From Methylobacterium sp. E-066 (GTDB lineage: Bacteria > Pseudomonadota > Alphaproteobacteria > Rhizobiales > Beijerinckiaceae), in assembly GCF_022829635.1 (NCBI RefSeq), contig NZ_JAKSYO010000185.1:1-32520 (forward strand): a stretch of DNA of 32,520 bases, given 5' to 3'. Positions 1-6,401 of the stretch are shown here, one piece after another. The translations under genes were made by a program, and so were the position numbers. How positions within the stretch are numbered: the first letter of the stretch is position 1; each line of letters starts with the position of its first letter. The notes beneath the pieces were generated by a model. That model made no database searches. It was not told the origin of the DNA and saw only the letters and a program-made list of their open reading frames with translations.

Positions 1-327
1 CACGCCGGAGCCCGGGGTGAACTGATAGTTGTAGCCGACCTGGGCGCCGCCGGAGAAGCCGTCCTGGCTGCGGTTGCGGAAGGTGGCGACGGCGGCCGGG
101 CCGTTGGTCAGGCCGACACCGCCCGGCACGACGAAGGTCGAATTGTCGGAGCGGCTGCTGGCGTCGAAGGCGTAGCCGGCGTTGATACCGAAGTAGGCGC
201 CGGTCCAGGTGAACACCGGGACGGGGGTGAACACCGGCGGCGGCGCGGCGCGGCGCGGCAGGTCGGCGGCAGCAGCCGCGCCGGTGAGGGCGGTAAACGC
301 GGCCAGGGAGGCGAGGAGCTTGGTCAT
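1..327 (-). CDS. Outer-membrane beta-barrel (Omp25/Omp31-like) porin family protein, 3' truncated by window edge
   Basis: Reading leftward from the ATG at 327, 109 codons stay open to the window edge, so only the N-terminus is present. Residues 1-22 form a signal peptide (MTKLLASLAAFTALTG, then an Ala run) with a likely cleavage site just before ADLPRR. The mature start is rich in Ala/Pro and is followed by VFTWTGAYFGINAGYAF, the first strand signature of Omp25/Omp31-like porin-family barrels common in Rhizobiales. A second strand, GGAQVGYNYQF, follows near residues 92-103. The protein is expected to sit in the outer membrane as an 8-stranded barrel. The family is clear; the exact role (structural or diffusion) is not. 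No strong Shine-Dalgarno sequence is seen. Confidence 0.85.
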   Translation of the reverse strand, partial: MTKLLASLAAFTALTGAAAAADLPRRAAPPPVFTPVPVFTWTGAYFGINAGYAFDASSRSDNSTFVVPGGVGLTNGPAAVATFRNRSQDGFSGGAQVGYNYQFTPGSGV

Positions 328-663
328 GTACGGGTAATCCAATGGCGTGAAATCTGACGCCATGACTACCAATCCGTCGCCAGAAAAGCTGTAGTTTTAC
401 GGACACACCGCCTGGTCATGACGCGGCGCATCATAGTAAACCGTCGGTAAATATCTTTGGTCCGCCGAGCATAATTCGGCAATACTGAGCCGAGCACGAC
501 AACGCCGAGGCCGAACATCGGTTGCGCGGACGCCGCGATCGAGGAGCGCCTGTGGCCGAAGGGCAACAGCGCCGCCCCTCGCTTCCGAACGCGGATGTAA
601 CCCCGCGACCCACGATGCGTTCACGGGAAGCCATGCCCCGACGGGCAGCTCGATGGAGGCTCC
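328..663. other. Intergenic region upstream of the porin gene
   Basis: I see no convincing coding sequence here. The part around 360-490 is richer in A/T than its surroundings, as expected for the promoter and 5' leader of the leftward porin gene, but I could not fix -35/-10 elements. The part 500-650 is high-GC, and the open frames there lack ribosome sites and plausible protein composition. Confidence 0.5.
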
Positions 664-921
664 ATGCGCGCATTCCTCACCGGCGCCGCCCTGCTGGTCC
701 TCGCGACCGCCGGCGCGGACGCCCAGCCCTACGACGAGCGGCGTCCCCCGCCCCCCGGCACGGATCTCGATCGGCCGCCGCCACCGAACCGGCTCCGCCC
801 GCCGCCGCCCGAGGCTGATGACGACGGCATGCCGCCGCCCCGTCGCCGGGGACCGCCCCCGCCGGATGACGACGATGATGAGGACGATGACGCCCCGCCG
901 CCCCGGTCGGATCGTCTCTGA
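664..921 (+). CDS. Small exported Pro/Asp-rich protein
   Basis: 85 aa. The ATG at 664 has GGAGG at 655-659, which fixes the start. Residues 1-20 are a signal peptide (MRAFLTGAALLVLATAGADA) with a likely AxA cleavage before QPYDERR. The rest is low complexity: PPPP runs alternating with Arg, then an acidic run of Asp/Glu (DDDDDEDDD) near residues 68-76. No domain is recognisable. Such chains are probably disordered periplasmic or surface proteins; the acidic stretch could bind cations, but that is speculation. It lies alone, with a small membrane ORF downstream. Confidence 0.6.
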   Translation: MRAFLTGAALLVLATAGADAQPYDERRPPPPGTDLDRPPPPNRLRPPPPEADDDGMPPPRRRGPPPPDDDDDEDDDAPPPRSDRL

Positions 922-1044
922 CGCCTGTTGCGGGCGCATGTATCCGCAATCTTCGCCCAGACGGCGTTCGCATTCCGTACCCACTGTGACCCGGGAGCGG
1001 CAGCCGCATGCCGGAGCCTCTGCTAGACAGGCCGGCGTCCCTGG

Positions 1045-1218
1045 ATGCCGCTCATGTCCACTCGACCGCTCCTTCGTCGTGTTGCCCTGGTCCTGGCGCT
1101 GATGGGCGGCCTGTTGGCTCTGGCGGACGTCGTCGCCCGCAGGGAGTTGAGGCAGGCGGCCGACGAGTCTTTTGGGCGAAACGGCGCCATCGCCCATACG
1201 GCCGAGGCGACCGAGTAG
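1045..1218 (+). CDS. Possible very small membrane-anchored protein
   Basis: 57 aa from ATG 1045, or 54 aa from the in-frame ATG at 1054. The N-terminus has the pattern of a signal anchor: basic residues (RPLLRR) followed by a hydrophobic stretch (VALVLALMGGLLALA) and a charged, soluble tail. Nothing else is recognisable. There is no strong ribosome site and no clear neighbour in an operon, so this rests on composition and signal-like structure alone. Confidence 0.3.
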   Translation: MPLMSTRPLLRRVALVLALMGGLLALADVVARRELRQAADESFGRNGAIAHTAEATE

Positions 1219-1266
1219 GGGCTCGCGGCGGGGCGCGGATCAGCCGATCGATTCGACGGCCGGGAC

Positions 1267-1294
1267 AAAAAAGGCCACCCCCGAGGGGGCAGCC
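1267..1294 (-). terminator. Intrinsic terminator of the putative small RNA
   Basis: The minus strand reads GGCTGCCCCC-TC-GGGGGTGGCC followed by TTTTTT. All ten stem positions pair, two of them as G-T wobbles. Confidence 0.7.
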
Positions 1295-1350
1295 CGAAGT
1301 CTTGGGAGGAGACACCCTTGGGAAGGGCGGCAGGGCCGCGACGCCGTCGC
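1267..1350 (-). ncRNA. Probable trans-acting small RNA of the mmgR/suhB (alpha-r8) type
   Basis: Read on the minus strand, the stretch forms two stem-loops. The first has a perfect 4-bp stem GTCT/AGAC (1299-1313) presenting the loop CCTCCCA, with outer CCC/GGG pairs (1293-1318 region). The second (1273-1294) is a 10-bp GC-rich stem followed directly by six T residues (1272-1267), an intrinsic terminator. Small RNAs of the alpha-r8 family (mmgR of Sinorhizobium, suhB RNA of Rfam) have this layout: an anti-Shine-Dalgarno CCUCCC loop next to a terminator hairpin, about 77 nt in all. The 5' end near 1350 is a guess; TTGTCG around 1391-1396 with TAAGTC 17 nt downstream could be its promoter. The role would be repression of mRNAs by pairing with their ribosome sites. 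Confidence 0.55.
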
Positions 1351-1708
1351 GATCCCACGAGGCCGACTTAGGGGCGACGGATACGGCCGACAACCGCCCG
1401 GAGGGGCCGGCTCGTGCATAAGTGGGACCTGTTTTCCCCGCAGGTGCGCTTCCACACCATGGCTCCGCGCCGTCGCTGAGCACCGACGGGAGCTTCGCGG
1501 CCGATGCGAGGATCCGGGCCGCGTCCGCGCGCTGGAGCGCTCACCGCCGAGGTTGAGACCAATTCGGCGCACGCGAGCGCGCTCAATCAAAGACCGAGCG
1601 TCGTTTCCGAATCAGAACCAAGTGCCGCGCTCCGCCGTTGATGCCGGCGAGCCCGGTCGAGAGGCGATCGGTGCCGAGCCCGCCCTCGTTCACCGGTGCG
1701 AATCTTCG
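1351..1708. other. Intergenic, no gene recognised
   Basis: Beyond the possible promoter of the small RNA (1370-1396, minus strand) I find no supported coding sequence, repeat or terminator. Open frames through this stretch lack ribosome sites and show no protein-like composition until the ATG at 1709. Confidence 0.4.
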
Positions 1709-1996
1709 ATGACCCGTCCGCGTCGCGTGGGCCTGCCCTGGTACGCCCCGGAGCATTACGAGGCGCTCCGGGCCAGCCTCGCCGATGGGGCGAAGCTGCC
1801 CCCGCATTACGAGACCTGGCGGATCGCCACCGAGCAGATGGAGCGCGAGGTGCAGCGTAGCGGTGTCGCGGTCGTGCGCGTGCCAATCGAGCCCGAGGCC
1901 TTCGCCGCTTGGTGTGCCCGCTCCGGTACTGCGGGGGATGGCCCCGGACGCGCCCGGTACGCGGCCGAGGCCGTAGCCGAGACCGACCCGGCTTGA
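1709..1996 (+). CDS. Conserved hypothetical protein (95 aa)
   Basis: The supported product starts MTRPRRVGLPWYAPEHYEAL at 1709 and ends at a TGA at 1996; the frame is open further upstream, but protein-like composition and codon bias begin here. The sequence is a compact mixed alpha/beta protein with LPPHYETWRIATEQMEREVQ in the middle and VVRVPIEPEAFAAWC toward the C-terminus. This resembles short uncharacterised proteins widespread in Methylobacterium and Bradyrhizobium; I know of no function. There is no signal peptide or membrane segment, so it is probably cytosolic. No clear Shine-Dalgarno sequence precedes the ATG. It stands alone. Confidence 0.65.
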   Translation: MTRPRRVGLPWYAPEHYEALRASLADGAKLPPHYETWRIATEQMEREVQRSGVAVVRVPIEPEAFAAWCARSGTAGDGPGRARYAAEAVAETDPA

Positions 1997-2010
1997 GATC
2001 CGGCCGCCGA

Positions 2011-2079
2011 TCAGAACAAAGCCACCATCGCCACGCCCACGGTCATCAGGACGGCGCCGAGGATCCGCCACAGGGCCGA
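2011..2079 (-). pseudogene. C-terminal remnant of a YdcZ-type (DUF606) DMT transporter
   Basis: On the minus strand this short stretch reads ALWRILGAVLMTVGVAMVAL followed by F and a stop. It matches the end of the intact transporter at 3868-4311 (LWRILGGLLMVAGVALVAAF). Nothing upstream on the same strand continues the protein, so only the last transmembrane helix of a paralogue survives. The DNA is similar but not identical to the intact gene, which points to an old paralogue rather than a recent duplication. Confidence 0.6.
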
Positions 2080-2160
2080 GCATTTTTGACGTGCCCCCGG
2101 CCGCAGACCACCTATAGGCCGAGGCGGGCTTTTCGATCCGGCAGATGCTGCGCGCGGATC

Positions 2161-2382
2161 CTATTTCTCGATCGGCAGACGCCCGACCGAAGATCCGGAC
2201 GCGTCTCGCACGACGATCGTCCAGGCTTCATCGGGATCGGCGGCGGCCAATTCATCGGCCATCTCGCGGATCACGCTCCGGGCCTCGGTCAAGGCTTCCT
2301 CCAAGCCGTCGGCCTCGACGCCTTCCTCGTCACGGATCGACGCCTTGCCGTTCTCGATGTCGAAGTAGAAGCGTTCAGGCAC
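2161..2382 (-). CDS. DUF6894 family protein
   Basis: 73 aa from a GTG start at 2382, supported by an AGGGGGA ribosome site about 9 nt upstream. The sequence begins (V)PERFYFDIENGKASIRDEEG, the pattern of the DUF6894 family (R/Y-F-D aromatic strand, a D-E-E-G turn, then a helix with EAxxEA). The C-terminus, WTIVVRDASGSSVGRLPI, is the second conserved strand pair. These small proteins are very abundant in Methylobacterium and Bradyrhizobium, often in many copies per genome, with no established function. It is a cytosolic single-domain protein of normal family length and monocistronic here. Confidence 0.8.
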   Translation of the reverse strand: MPERFYFDIENGKASIRDEEGVEADGLEEALTEARSVIREMADELAAADPDEAWTIVVRDASGSSVGRLPIEK

Positions 2383-2958
2383 CTAGCACGTCCCCCTGAT
2401 CGAAGCCCTCCGGGGAGAGCCTATGCATTCGGCTACGTAGTGCGAAACGGCACAGCAGCATTCAAAAACAACGATAAACCTTAAAATATCTCAAACCTGA
2501 ATTCGCCGGCCGCGTTGCAATTATATCGAGATTTTGGCGAGACGATCCATTAAAGCTCTTGGCGATCGCCTTCCGAACCAAGGCCCTAAGGCCCGCTGAG
2601 GTGGCGCTCCTTGCTTGGGGCACTTGCCATGTCGACGTGTGATAAACCGGACTCTGCCAAGAGCACCGAAGCGGCATCAGACAGTAAAGACAAGTTGCGT
2701 AACCATATCCGTCGCGTGTTGCTGTGTATCAAGACACAAGCTGGACAGAACAAATCGGCCCCCTGAAGGGGGCACCGCGACGCGTCATCCGGCGGACGAC
2801 TTGCGCCGGATGACACCGAGACCGGGTGGGCCAGCTCCGCGGCGGTGCGTGAACACGGGGATACTGCGACGCTTTGCGGCACAACATCCAGTCGGTCGAC
2901 GGCTTGCTGTGGCGCGCCTGCGCTGGCGCGGATCGCCACCGGACGGCATCGTCGTCCG
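2383..2958. other. Intergenic region, A/T-richer, no firm gene
   Basis: Between 2440 and 2740 the base composition is clearly richer in A/T than the flanks. Apart from the weak 45-codon frame at 2629-2766 I find no supported gene. A hairpin GCCCCCT-GA-AGGGGGC lies at 2759-2774 without a T tract. The part 2775-2958 has no ribosome site or protein-like frame. Confidence 0.4.
2629..2766 (+). CDS. Possible small ORF of unknown function
   Basis: 45 aa beginning MSTCDKPDSAKSTEAASDSK, hydrophilic and Lys/Ser-rich, then a basic helix-like segment (LRNHIRRVLLCIKT). Codon usage is much less G/C-biased than in neighbouring genes. A GGGG lies about 10 nt before the ATG, and a short G/C hairpin (2759-2774) covers the stop codon. 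It could be a real small protein of foreign origin or chance. Confidence 0.2.
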   Translation: MSTCDKPDSAKSTEAASDSKDKLRNHIRRVLLCIKTQAGQNKSAP

Positions 2959-3216
2959 ATGGAGAAGCCCGGAACCCCGACCTGCGAAGTCTCCGTCGAG
3001 GGGGCCTGGGTGGCCATGACGGTCGACGAGGCACAGGCCCGCCATCGCGATGCCCTCAAGCGCTGCCCGGCCTGTTTCGGGCGGCTGATGATCCAGGGCG
3101 GCTACACCGCGGTGCGCCGCTCATCGCTGTCGCATTTCCGCGTGCACGATGGCTGCCCGCTGATCCCGCGGCACTACAAGGGCGAGCCGAAACCCCACCC
3201 GGCGGCGATCGATTAA
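2959..3216 (+). CDS. Conserved hypothetical protein with CPxC and C-terminal Cys/His residues
   Basis: 85 aa from ATG 2959. An N-terminal part (CEVSVEGAWVAMTVDEAQ) is followed by RCPACFGRLMIQGGYTA and, further on, LSHFRVHDGCPLIPRHYKGEP. The CPAC pair and the later H-x3-H-x2-C group are spaced like a small zinc ribbon or treble-clef fold, so metal binding is likely by inference. I recognise it as a short conserved hypothetical type of Methylobacterium and related rhizobia without a known role. There is no signal peptide or membrane segment, and no close operon partner. Confidence 0.65.
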   Translation: MEKPGTPTCEVSVEGAWVAMTVDEAQARHRDALKRCPACFGRLMIQGGYTAVRRSSLSHFRVHDGCPLIPRHYKGEPKPHPAAID

Positions 3217-3274
3217 ACCAAGCGGCGTGTTGCGCTCGACGATCAGCAGCGACACACCGTGAAAATCTGCGTTT

Positions 3275-3320
3275 CCAAAGGGCTCTGCCCGGCACCGGCA
3301 AGAGGTCGAAGATCTTTTGG
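3275..3320. repeat. Degenerate copy of palindromic repeat family B
   Basis: Contains CCAAAGGGC, CTGCCC and AGAGGTCGAAGATCTTTTGG in the same order as the fuller copies at 11506-11595 and 22532-22573. The last arm pair (around TCGAAGA) still forms a hairpin. It lies just beyond the 3' end of the leftward gene at 3330-3632. Confidence 0.6.
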
Positions 3321-3329
3321 AGCCGTGAC

Positions 3330-3632
3330 TCAGCGCTGGACCGCCTCGATGTCGTCCTCGAAGACCGAATCGGGCTGGCAGGCGTGCCAGTCCTTCTTCT
3401 CGTCGGACTGCCCTTTGCGGCCCCAGCAATAGCCGGCCTGGGCCAGGCGGCCGCTCAAGCGGTCGCGAAGGCGGCACTGCTCCCGGCTGACCGCGGGATC
3501 GCCCGAGCCCTCGCAGCCGCGTGCGGCCTTCGCCTCGGCGGCCAGCAATTCGGGGATCGTCGGCGGCTGTTGCTGGGCCCCCGCCGCACCGGCGGCGATG
3601 ACGAGGGCGAGGGCGGCGAGGGCGATGCGCAT
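3330..3632 (-). CDS. Small exported protein with four cysteines
   Basis: 100 aa from the ATG at 3632. The signal peptide is MRIALAALALVIAAGAAGAQ with cleavage expected after AGA. The mature part is QQQPPTIPELLAAEAKAARG and a Cys-containing helical region (RGCEGSG, REQCRLRDRL, AGYCWGRKG, DWHACQPD). The four Cys residues are spaced for two disulfides in the periplasm. The frame is open further upstream, but only this start gives a signal peptide. I recognise it as an uncharacterised exported protein type; no enzymatic motif is present. It ends in a short acidic tail (EDDIEAVQR). Confidence 0.7.
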   Translation of the reverse strand: MRIALAALALVIAAGAAGAQQQPPTIPELLAAEAKAARGCEGSGDPAVSREQCRLRDRLSGRLAQAGYCWGRKGQSDEKKDWHACQPDSVFEDDIEAVQR

Positions 3633-3697
3633 CCGCGCAGGATAGACGCCGGGGCGGCCCTGTCGAGGCGGTGGCCGCCCGCGTTCGGGACGATGCT

Positions 3698-3784
3698 CTA
3701 TCGCCCGCGCAGGAAGAAGAACCAGATCAGGATGAGGACGGGGATCGGCACCCCGATCAGCCACAGCAAACCACCCGTCAGCAT
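3698..3784 (-). CDS. 28-aa single-pass membrane peptide
   Basis: The minus-strand ATG at 3784 has a strong ribosome site (AAGGAG, 6 nt upstream). The product MLTGGLLWLIGVPIPVLILI continues WFFFLRGR and stops. It is almost entirely hydrophobic, ends in a positive RGR that would stay in the cytosol, and carries a central P-I-P kink. Similar tiny LLWLIG-P-PI-LIW proteins occur repeatedly in Methylobacterium and rhizobia. Their function is unknown; the composition suggests an inner-membrane modulator or structural peptide. Confidence 0.65.
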   Translation of the reverse strand: MLTGGLLWLIGVPIPVLILIWFFFLRGR

Positions 3785-3867
3785 CGCGTTCTCCTTGTGC
3801 GTGTATTGGCCAACCCCGCACAAGTTGGCGTGTTCCGGCCGGTGCCGGCCGTCGCGCAGCGTCTCCG

Positions 3868-4311
3868 TCAGAAGGCGGCGACGAGGGCCACGCCAGCGAC
3901 CATCAGCAGGCCGCCGAGGATGCGCCACAGGCCGGCGGGGTGAGACTCGAAGCCGACCCAGCCGAAATGGTCGAGCACGATCGAGGTGACCACGCCTGAG
4001 GTGACCAGGAGGCCGAGGAACGGCGCGGCTCCGATCTGACGCGCCACGATGAACTGGGCCAGGATGATGCAGCCGCCGAGGATCCCCCCGAACCACGCCC
4101 ACCACGGCATCGCCAGCGCCTGAGCCGCCGTCGGCCAGGCGAGCTTGCCGGAGAGGAGGCCGACCACGAGGATGCAGGTCGCGGTCCCGGCCGCCACCAC
4201 GAGGCCGGCGGTCAGCGACTCGGCCAAGCCTTTCGAGAGCGCCCCGTTCTGCCCCGCCTGGACGGCGTTGGCGACGCCGGCCAGCAGCACGAAGCCGTAG
4301 AGATACCACAT
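3868..4311 (-). CDS. YdcZ-type (DUF606) DMT superfamily membrane protein
   Basis: 147 aa, about the normal length for single-domain YdcZ/DUF606 members of the drug/metabolite transporter superfamily. Five hydrophobic helices are visible: residues 3-16 (LYGFVLLAGVANAVQ), 33-53, 68-88 (WWAWFGGILGGCIILAQF), 95-112 and 129-147 (RILGGLLMVAGVALVAAF). The family signature around the first helix, Q-x-G-x-N-x-x-L, is present as QAGQNGALSK. Such half-size proteins act as dimers in the inner membrane; the substrate cannot be told from sequence. A remnant of a paralogue's last helix lies at 2011-2079. Confidence 0.85.
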   Translation of the reverse strand: MWYLYGFVLLAGVANAVQAGQNGALSKGLAESLTAGLVVAAGTATCILVVGLLSGKLAWPTAAQALAMPWWAWFGGILGGCIILAQFIVARQIGAAPFLGLLVTSGVVTSIVLDHFGWVGFESHPAGLWRILGGLLMVAGVALVAAF

Positions 4312-4437
4312 GGGTCGATCTCGATCTGTAACACCGTATCGGTGGGGCGGTCGGGATGGGGGCGTTACGCGACCCGCCGGGGGCTTCGCGTCCCGCCGCG
4401 ACGCGTGTTCCGAGACCGACCCGCAGCGCGGCAGGCG

Positions 4438-4713
4438 TCAGGCCGCGCCGTCGGGCCTCGATCCAGCGGCGTCCAGGCGCTCGGCCAATTCCTGGACGAC
4501 CTCCTGCACGAGGGGCGGCCAGGGCACATCGTTGTCCTGAAGCAGCCGGGCGGCGCTCACCAGGGCGGTGAATTGCTCAGGCGAGATCGCGCGTCCCATG
4601 ATCTGCGAGGCCAGCATCTGCTCGGCGAGCGCCGTCGCCAGACGCAGGACCTCCGGCATCTTGGCCGCCTTGGGATCCGTCTCCGCGTCCATCCCGGGGT
4701 CCATCTCGATCAT
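4438..4713 (-). CDS. Conserved hypothetical protein (91 aa)
   Basis: Starts MIEMDPGMDAETDPKAAKMP at ATG 4713 with GGGGA about 8 nt upstream. The body is helical (EVLRLATALAEQMLASQIMG, then ISPEQFTALVSAARLLQDND) and the C-terminus is VVQELAERLDAAG. Codon use fits the genome. No domain, signal peptide or membrane helix is seen. Its start overlaps the stop of the weaker frame at 4710-4964 (ATGA), which may mean translational coupling. The function is unknown. Confidence 0.55.
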   Translation of the reverse strand: MIEMDPGMDAETDPKAAKMPEVLRLATALAEQMLASQIMGRAISPEQFTALVSAARLLQDNDVPWPPLVQEVVQELAERLDAAGSRPDGAA

Positions 4714-4964
4714 GCCCGATCCCCTTCGCCTCCCAGACGCGCACCGCCGAAGTGGATACCGGTTCGGCGGCGGGGGTGTTCCGTGATTGACCGCGCGATC
4801 CGCTCAATGACAGTCCATTCGCGCGCGAACTTGAAGCGTATTTCTCCGAATACGCGGCAGGCTTCGACCAACAACCCGTGTTCGACTGCGATTCGAGGCC
4901 GCCAACGCGATTCTGCATGGGGGCGTCGCAACGGGCTTTCGGAAGCACGTCCGAGCCTCATCAC
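4710..4964 (-). CDS. Possible small protein coupled to the downstream gene
   Basis: 84 aa, basic (many Arg). The middle, VEHGLLVEACRVFGEIRFKF and on to EWTVIERIARSI, is protein-like and helical. It has no good ribosome site and weaker codon bias than its neighbours. The main support is the 4-nt ATGA overlap of its stop with the start of the 91-aa gene at 4713, typical of coupled genes. It could equally be a chance frame. Confidence 0.3.
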   Translation of the reverse strand: MMRLGRASESPLRRPHAESRWRPRIAVEHGLLVEACRVFGEIRFKFAREWTVIERIARSITEHPRRRTGIHFGGARLGGEGDRA

Positions 4965-5002
4965 GGGCCGGGCCGCCGATCCGTCGCCAGATCCCGGGGG
5001 CG

Positions 5003-5401
5003 CTATTTGGTGATCCGCACCGAGACGGGATCGCTCCCGGGAAAGCTCTCCTCCAGGCCTTCGTCGAGCCGCGCCTGCATCCGGTCCGGCTGGTTCTCGG
5101 CGAGATCCCGATCCGCTGCGGCATAAGAGGGGGCCGGACGCCGGCGTACCGACCGGGCCACGTCGTAGGCCAGCAAGCCGAGCCCGGCGGCGATCAGGAG
5201 GGCCGGCACCGGGTTCACCCGCACCTCCGCGACGAAGCGCTCGACCACCTCGCCGGCGGCCTGCCCCGATCGTTTCAGGTCGGCGAGATCCCGGGGGATG
5301 CCGGGCCCCTGGAAACGGGATTGCAGGTCGCCCAGCGTGCGATCCAGCCGCCCGCGGCTCGCCTCCACGTCCTGTTCGAGTTCGTCGGCTGCGTTGCTCA
5401 T
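5003..5401 (-). CDS. DUF3618 domain membrane protein
   Basis: 132 aa. The N-terminal part (SNAADELEQDVEASRGRLDR, then TLGDLQSRF) is the DUF3618 pattern: an acidic helix with E-x-x-R-x-x-L-x-x-T-L. One transmembrane segment follows near residues 67-83 (PVPALLIAAGLGLLAYDVA), preceded by VERFVAEVRVNP. The C-terminal tail is acidic and probably cytosolic (GLEESFPGSDPVSVRITK). DUF3618 proteins usually sit next to a holin-family (DUF1469) protein, as here, in stress-induced envelope operons of alphaproteobacteria and actinobacteria. The molecular role is unknown. It is the last gene of the leftward set 6401-5003. Confidence 0.8.
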   Translation of the reverse strand: MSNAADELEQDVEASRGRLDRTLGDLQSRFQGPGIPRDLADLKRSGQAAGEVVERFVAEVRVNPVPALLIAAGLGLLAYDVARSVRRRPAPSYAAADRDLAENQPDRMQARLDEGLEESFPGSDPVSVRITK

Positions 5402-5471
5402 GGTGTCCTGCGTTCCGTCACAGCATCATCGCGAGAGGCGGTTTCCGACCTTCGGGATGATGCACGATCCT

Positions 5472-5522
5472 GGTTCTTACGCATCGTCCCGGATCTCGGG
5501 TCCGGGACGATGCGTAAGAACC
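5472..5522. repeat. Perfect 22-bp inverted repeat with 7-nt loop
   Basis: Left arm 5472-5493 begins GGTTCTTACGCATCGTC, and right arm 5501-5522 is its exact reverse complement; the loop is 5494-5500. It overlaps the 3' end of the holin-family gene and encodes that protein's last residues. It could fold as a long mRNA hairpin between the two genes or be an inserted palindromic element. Confidence 0.85.
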
Positions 5523-5890
5523 CGTGCGTCCTGCCTGATCTGCCGTCCCGTCCGGGTCGGCTCAAGGCCCGCCAGCGACGCCCTGCTCCGCCCGTAGAGC
5601 CCCAGGCCCAGCGCGAGCACCAGGAAGGTGCCGCCCACGATCAGCGCGGCCAGGGCGTCCGACTGGACCAGCACGGCGATGCCCTTCACCAGGGCCAGGA
5701 GCAGCGTGAACAGGCCGGCGATGGCCAGGACCGCCGCCGCGAGCAGCAGACCGAGGCCGAGCGAGATCCGGTGGACGCCCTGCGCCATCTCGGCGCGAAA
5801 CAGCGCCAGCTCGTCGGCGACGAGGTCGCGCAGCTCGCGGACAGCATCGCCGACCAGGGTCGGGATGCTGCGTATGCCGGGTTCGGCCAT
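5477..5890 (-). CDS. Phage holin family (DUF1469/Phage_holin_3_6) membrane protein
   Basis: 137 aa; the ATG at 5890 has GGAGGACAGG just upstream. An N-terminal amphipathic helix (VRELRDLVADELALFRAEMA) precedes two transmembrane helices near residues 48-70 (GLGLLLAAAVLAIAGLFTLL) and 78-99 (LAALIVGGTFLVLALGLGLY). This is the usual layout of the Phage_holin_3_6 family, which despite the name are mostly chromosomal envelope proteins paired with DUF3618 proteins, as here. The last 15 or so residues (LTHRPGPEIRDDA) come from the perfect palindrome at 5472-5522, so the native C-terminus may have been altered by an inserted repeat. Confidence 0.8.
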   Translation of the reverse strand: MAEPGIRSIPTLVGDAVRELRDLVADELALFRAEMAQGVHRISLGLGLLLAAAVLAIAGLFTLLLALVKGIAVLVQSDALAALIVGGTFLVLALGLGLYGRSRASLAGLEPTRTGRQIRQDARVLTHRPGPEIRDDA

Positions 5891-5957
5891 CCTGTCCTCC
5901 TGGTTTGCGCGTCGCCGACGCGGGGCGGTTCAGGCAGAGACGGCGTCGACGCCGCGC

Positions 5958-6401
5958 TCAGATATCCGGCGTCGGCAGGACGTCGAGCGGGACCAGGGCC
6001 CGGGAGCGCGGGACCGGCCGGATCCCGGGGGCCTGGATCAGCCGGTAGAGCGCGAAGCCGGCCAGCATGGCGGCGGCCGCGGTCAGGGCCGGCCGGCGCC
6101 GGGCCGCGGCCCGGACCTCGTCGTACATCTCACTGAGGGAGCGGCGGCCGATATCCTCGGCCAGCCCGTCGACGCCGAGGGCGGCCTGATCGAAGAAGGC
6201 TTTCAGCTGCGGCAACCCGTCGAAGCCGGCGCCGGTATCCCGGATCGCGTCCCCGACATCCGAGACGACCCGCGCCGCGTCGGCCCGCCGCTTGCCGGCA
6301 TAGCCCTGCACCTGATCGCGCACGGTGTCGGTGAACCCGCGCGCCGGATCCTGATCCGGACCGGCAGCGGTCGGGCCGCGATCCTGGGCACCGTTCCGCA
6401 T
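5958..6401 (-). CDS. Unknown membrane-anchored protein of the holin/DUF3618 operon
   Basis: 147 aa; GGAGGAG lies about 8 nt before the ATG at 6401. The hydrophilic N-terminal two thirds contain long helices (FTDTVRDQVQGYAGKRRADA, VVSDVGDAIRDTGAGFDGLP) and resemble rhizobial proteins annotated as nutrient-deprivation induced. A single hydrophobic helix (PALTAAAAMLAGFALYRLI) follows near residues 104-122, with a Pro-rich tail. It is the first gene of the leftward operon ahead of the holin-family and DUF3618 genes, and its promoter must lie in 6402-6657 facing that of the coiled-coil pair. The three proteins probably work together at the inner membrane; the precise role is unknown. Confidence 0.65.
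   Translation of the reverse strand: MRNGAQDRGPTAAGPDQDPARGFTDTVRDQVQGYAGKRRADAARVVSDVGDAIRDTGAGFDGLPQLKAFFDQAALGVDGLAEDIGRRSLSEMYDEVRAAARRRPALTAAAAMLAGFALYRLIQAPGIRPVPRSRALVPLDVLPTPDI

Noticed and set aside
2874..3989. 371-codon plus-strand frame
   Set aside because: It runs across three better-supported genes on both strands and its composition changes abruptly with them; no ribosome site.
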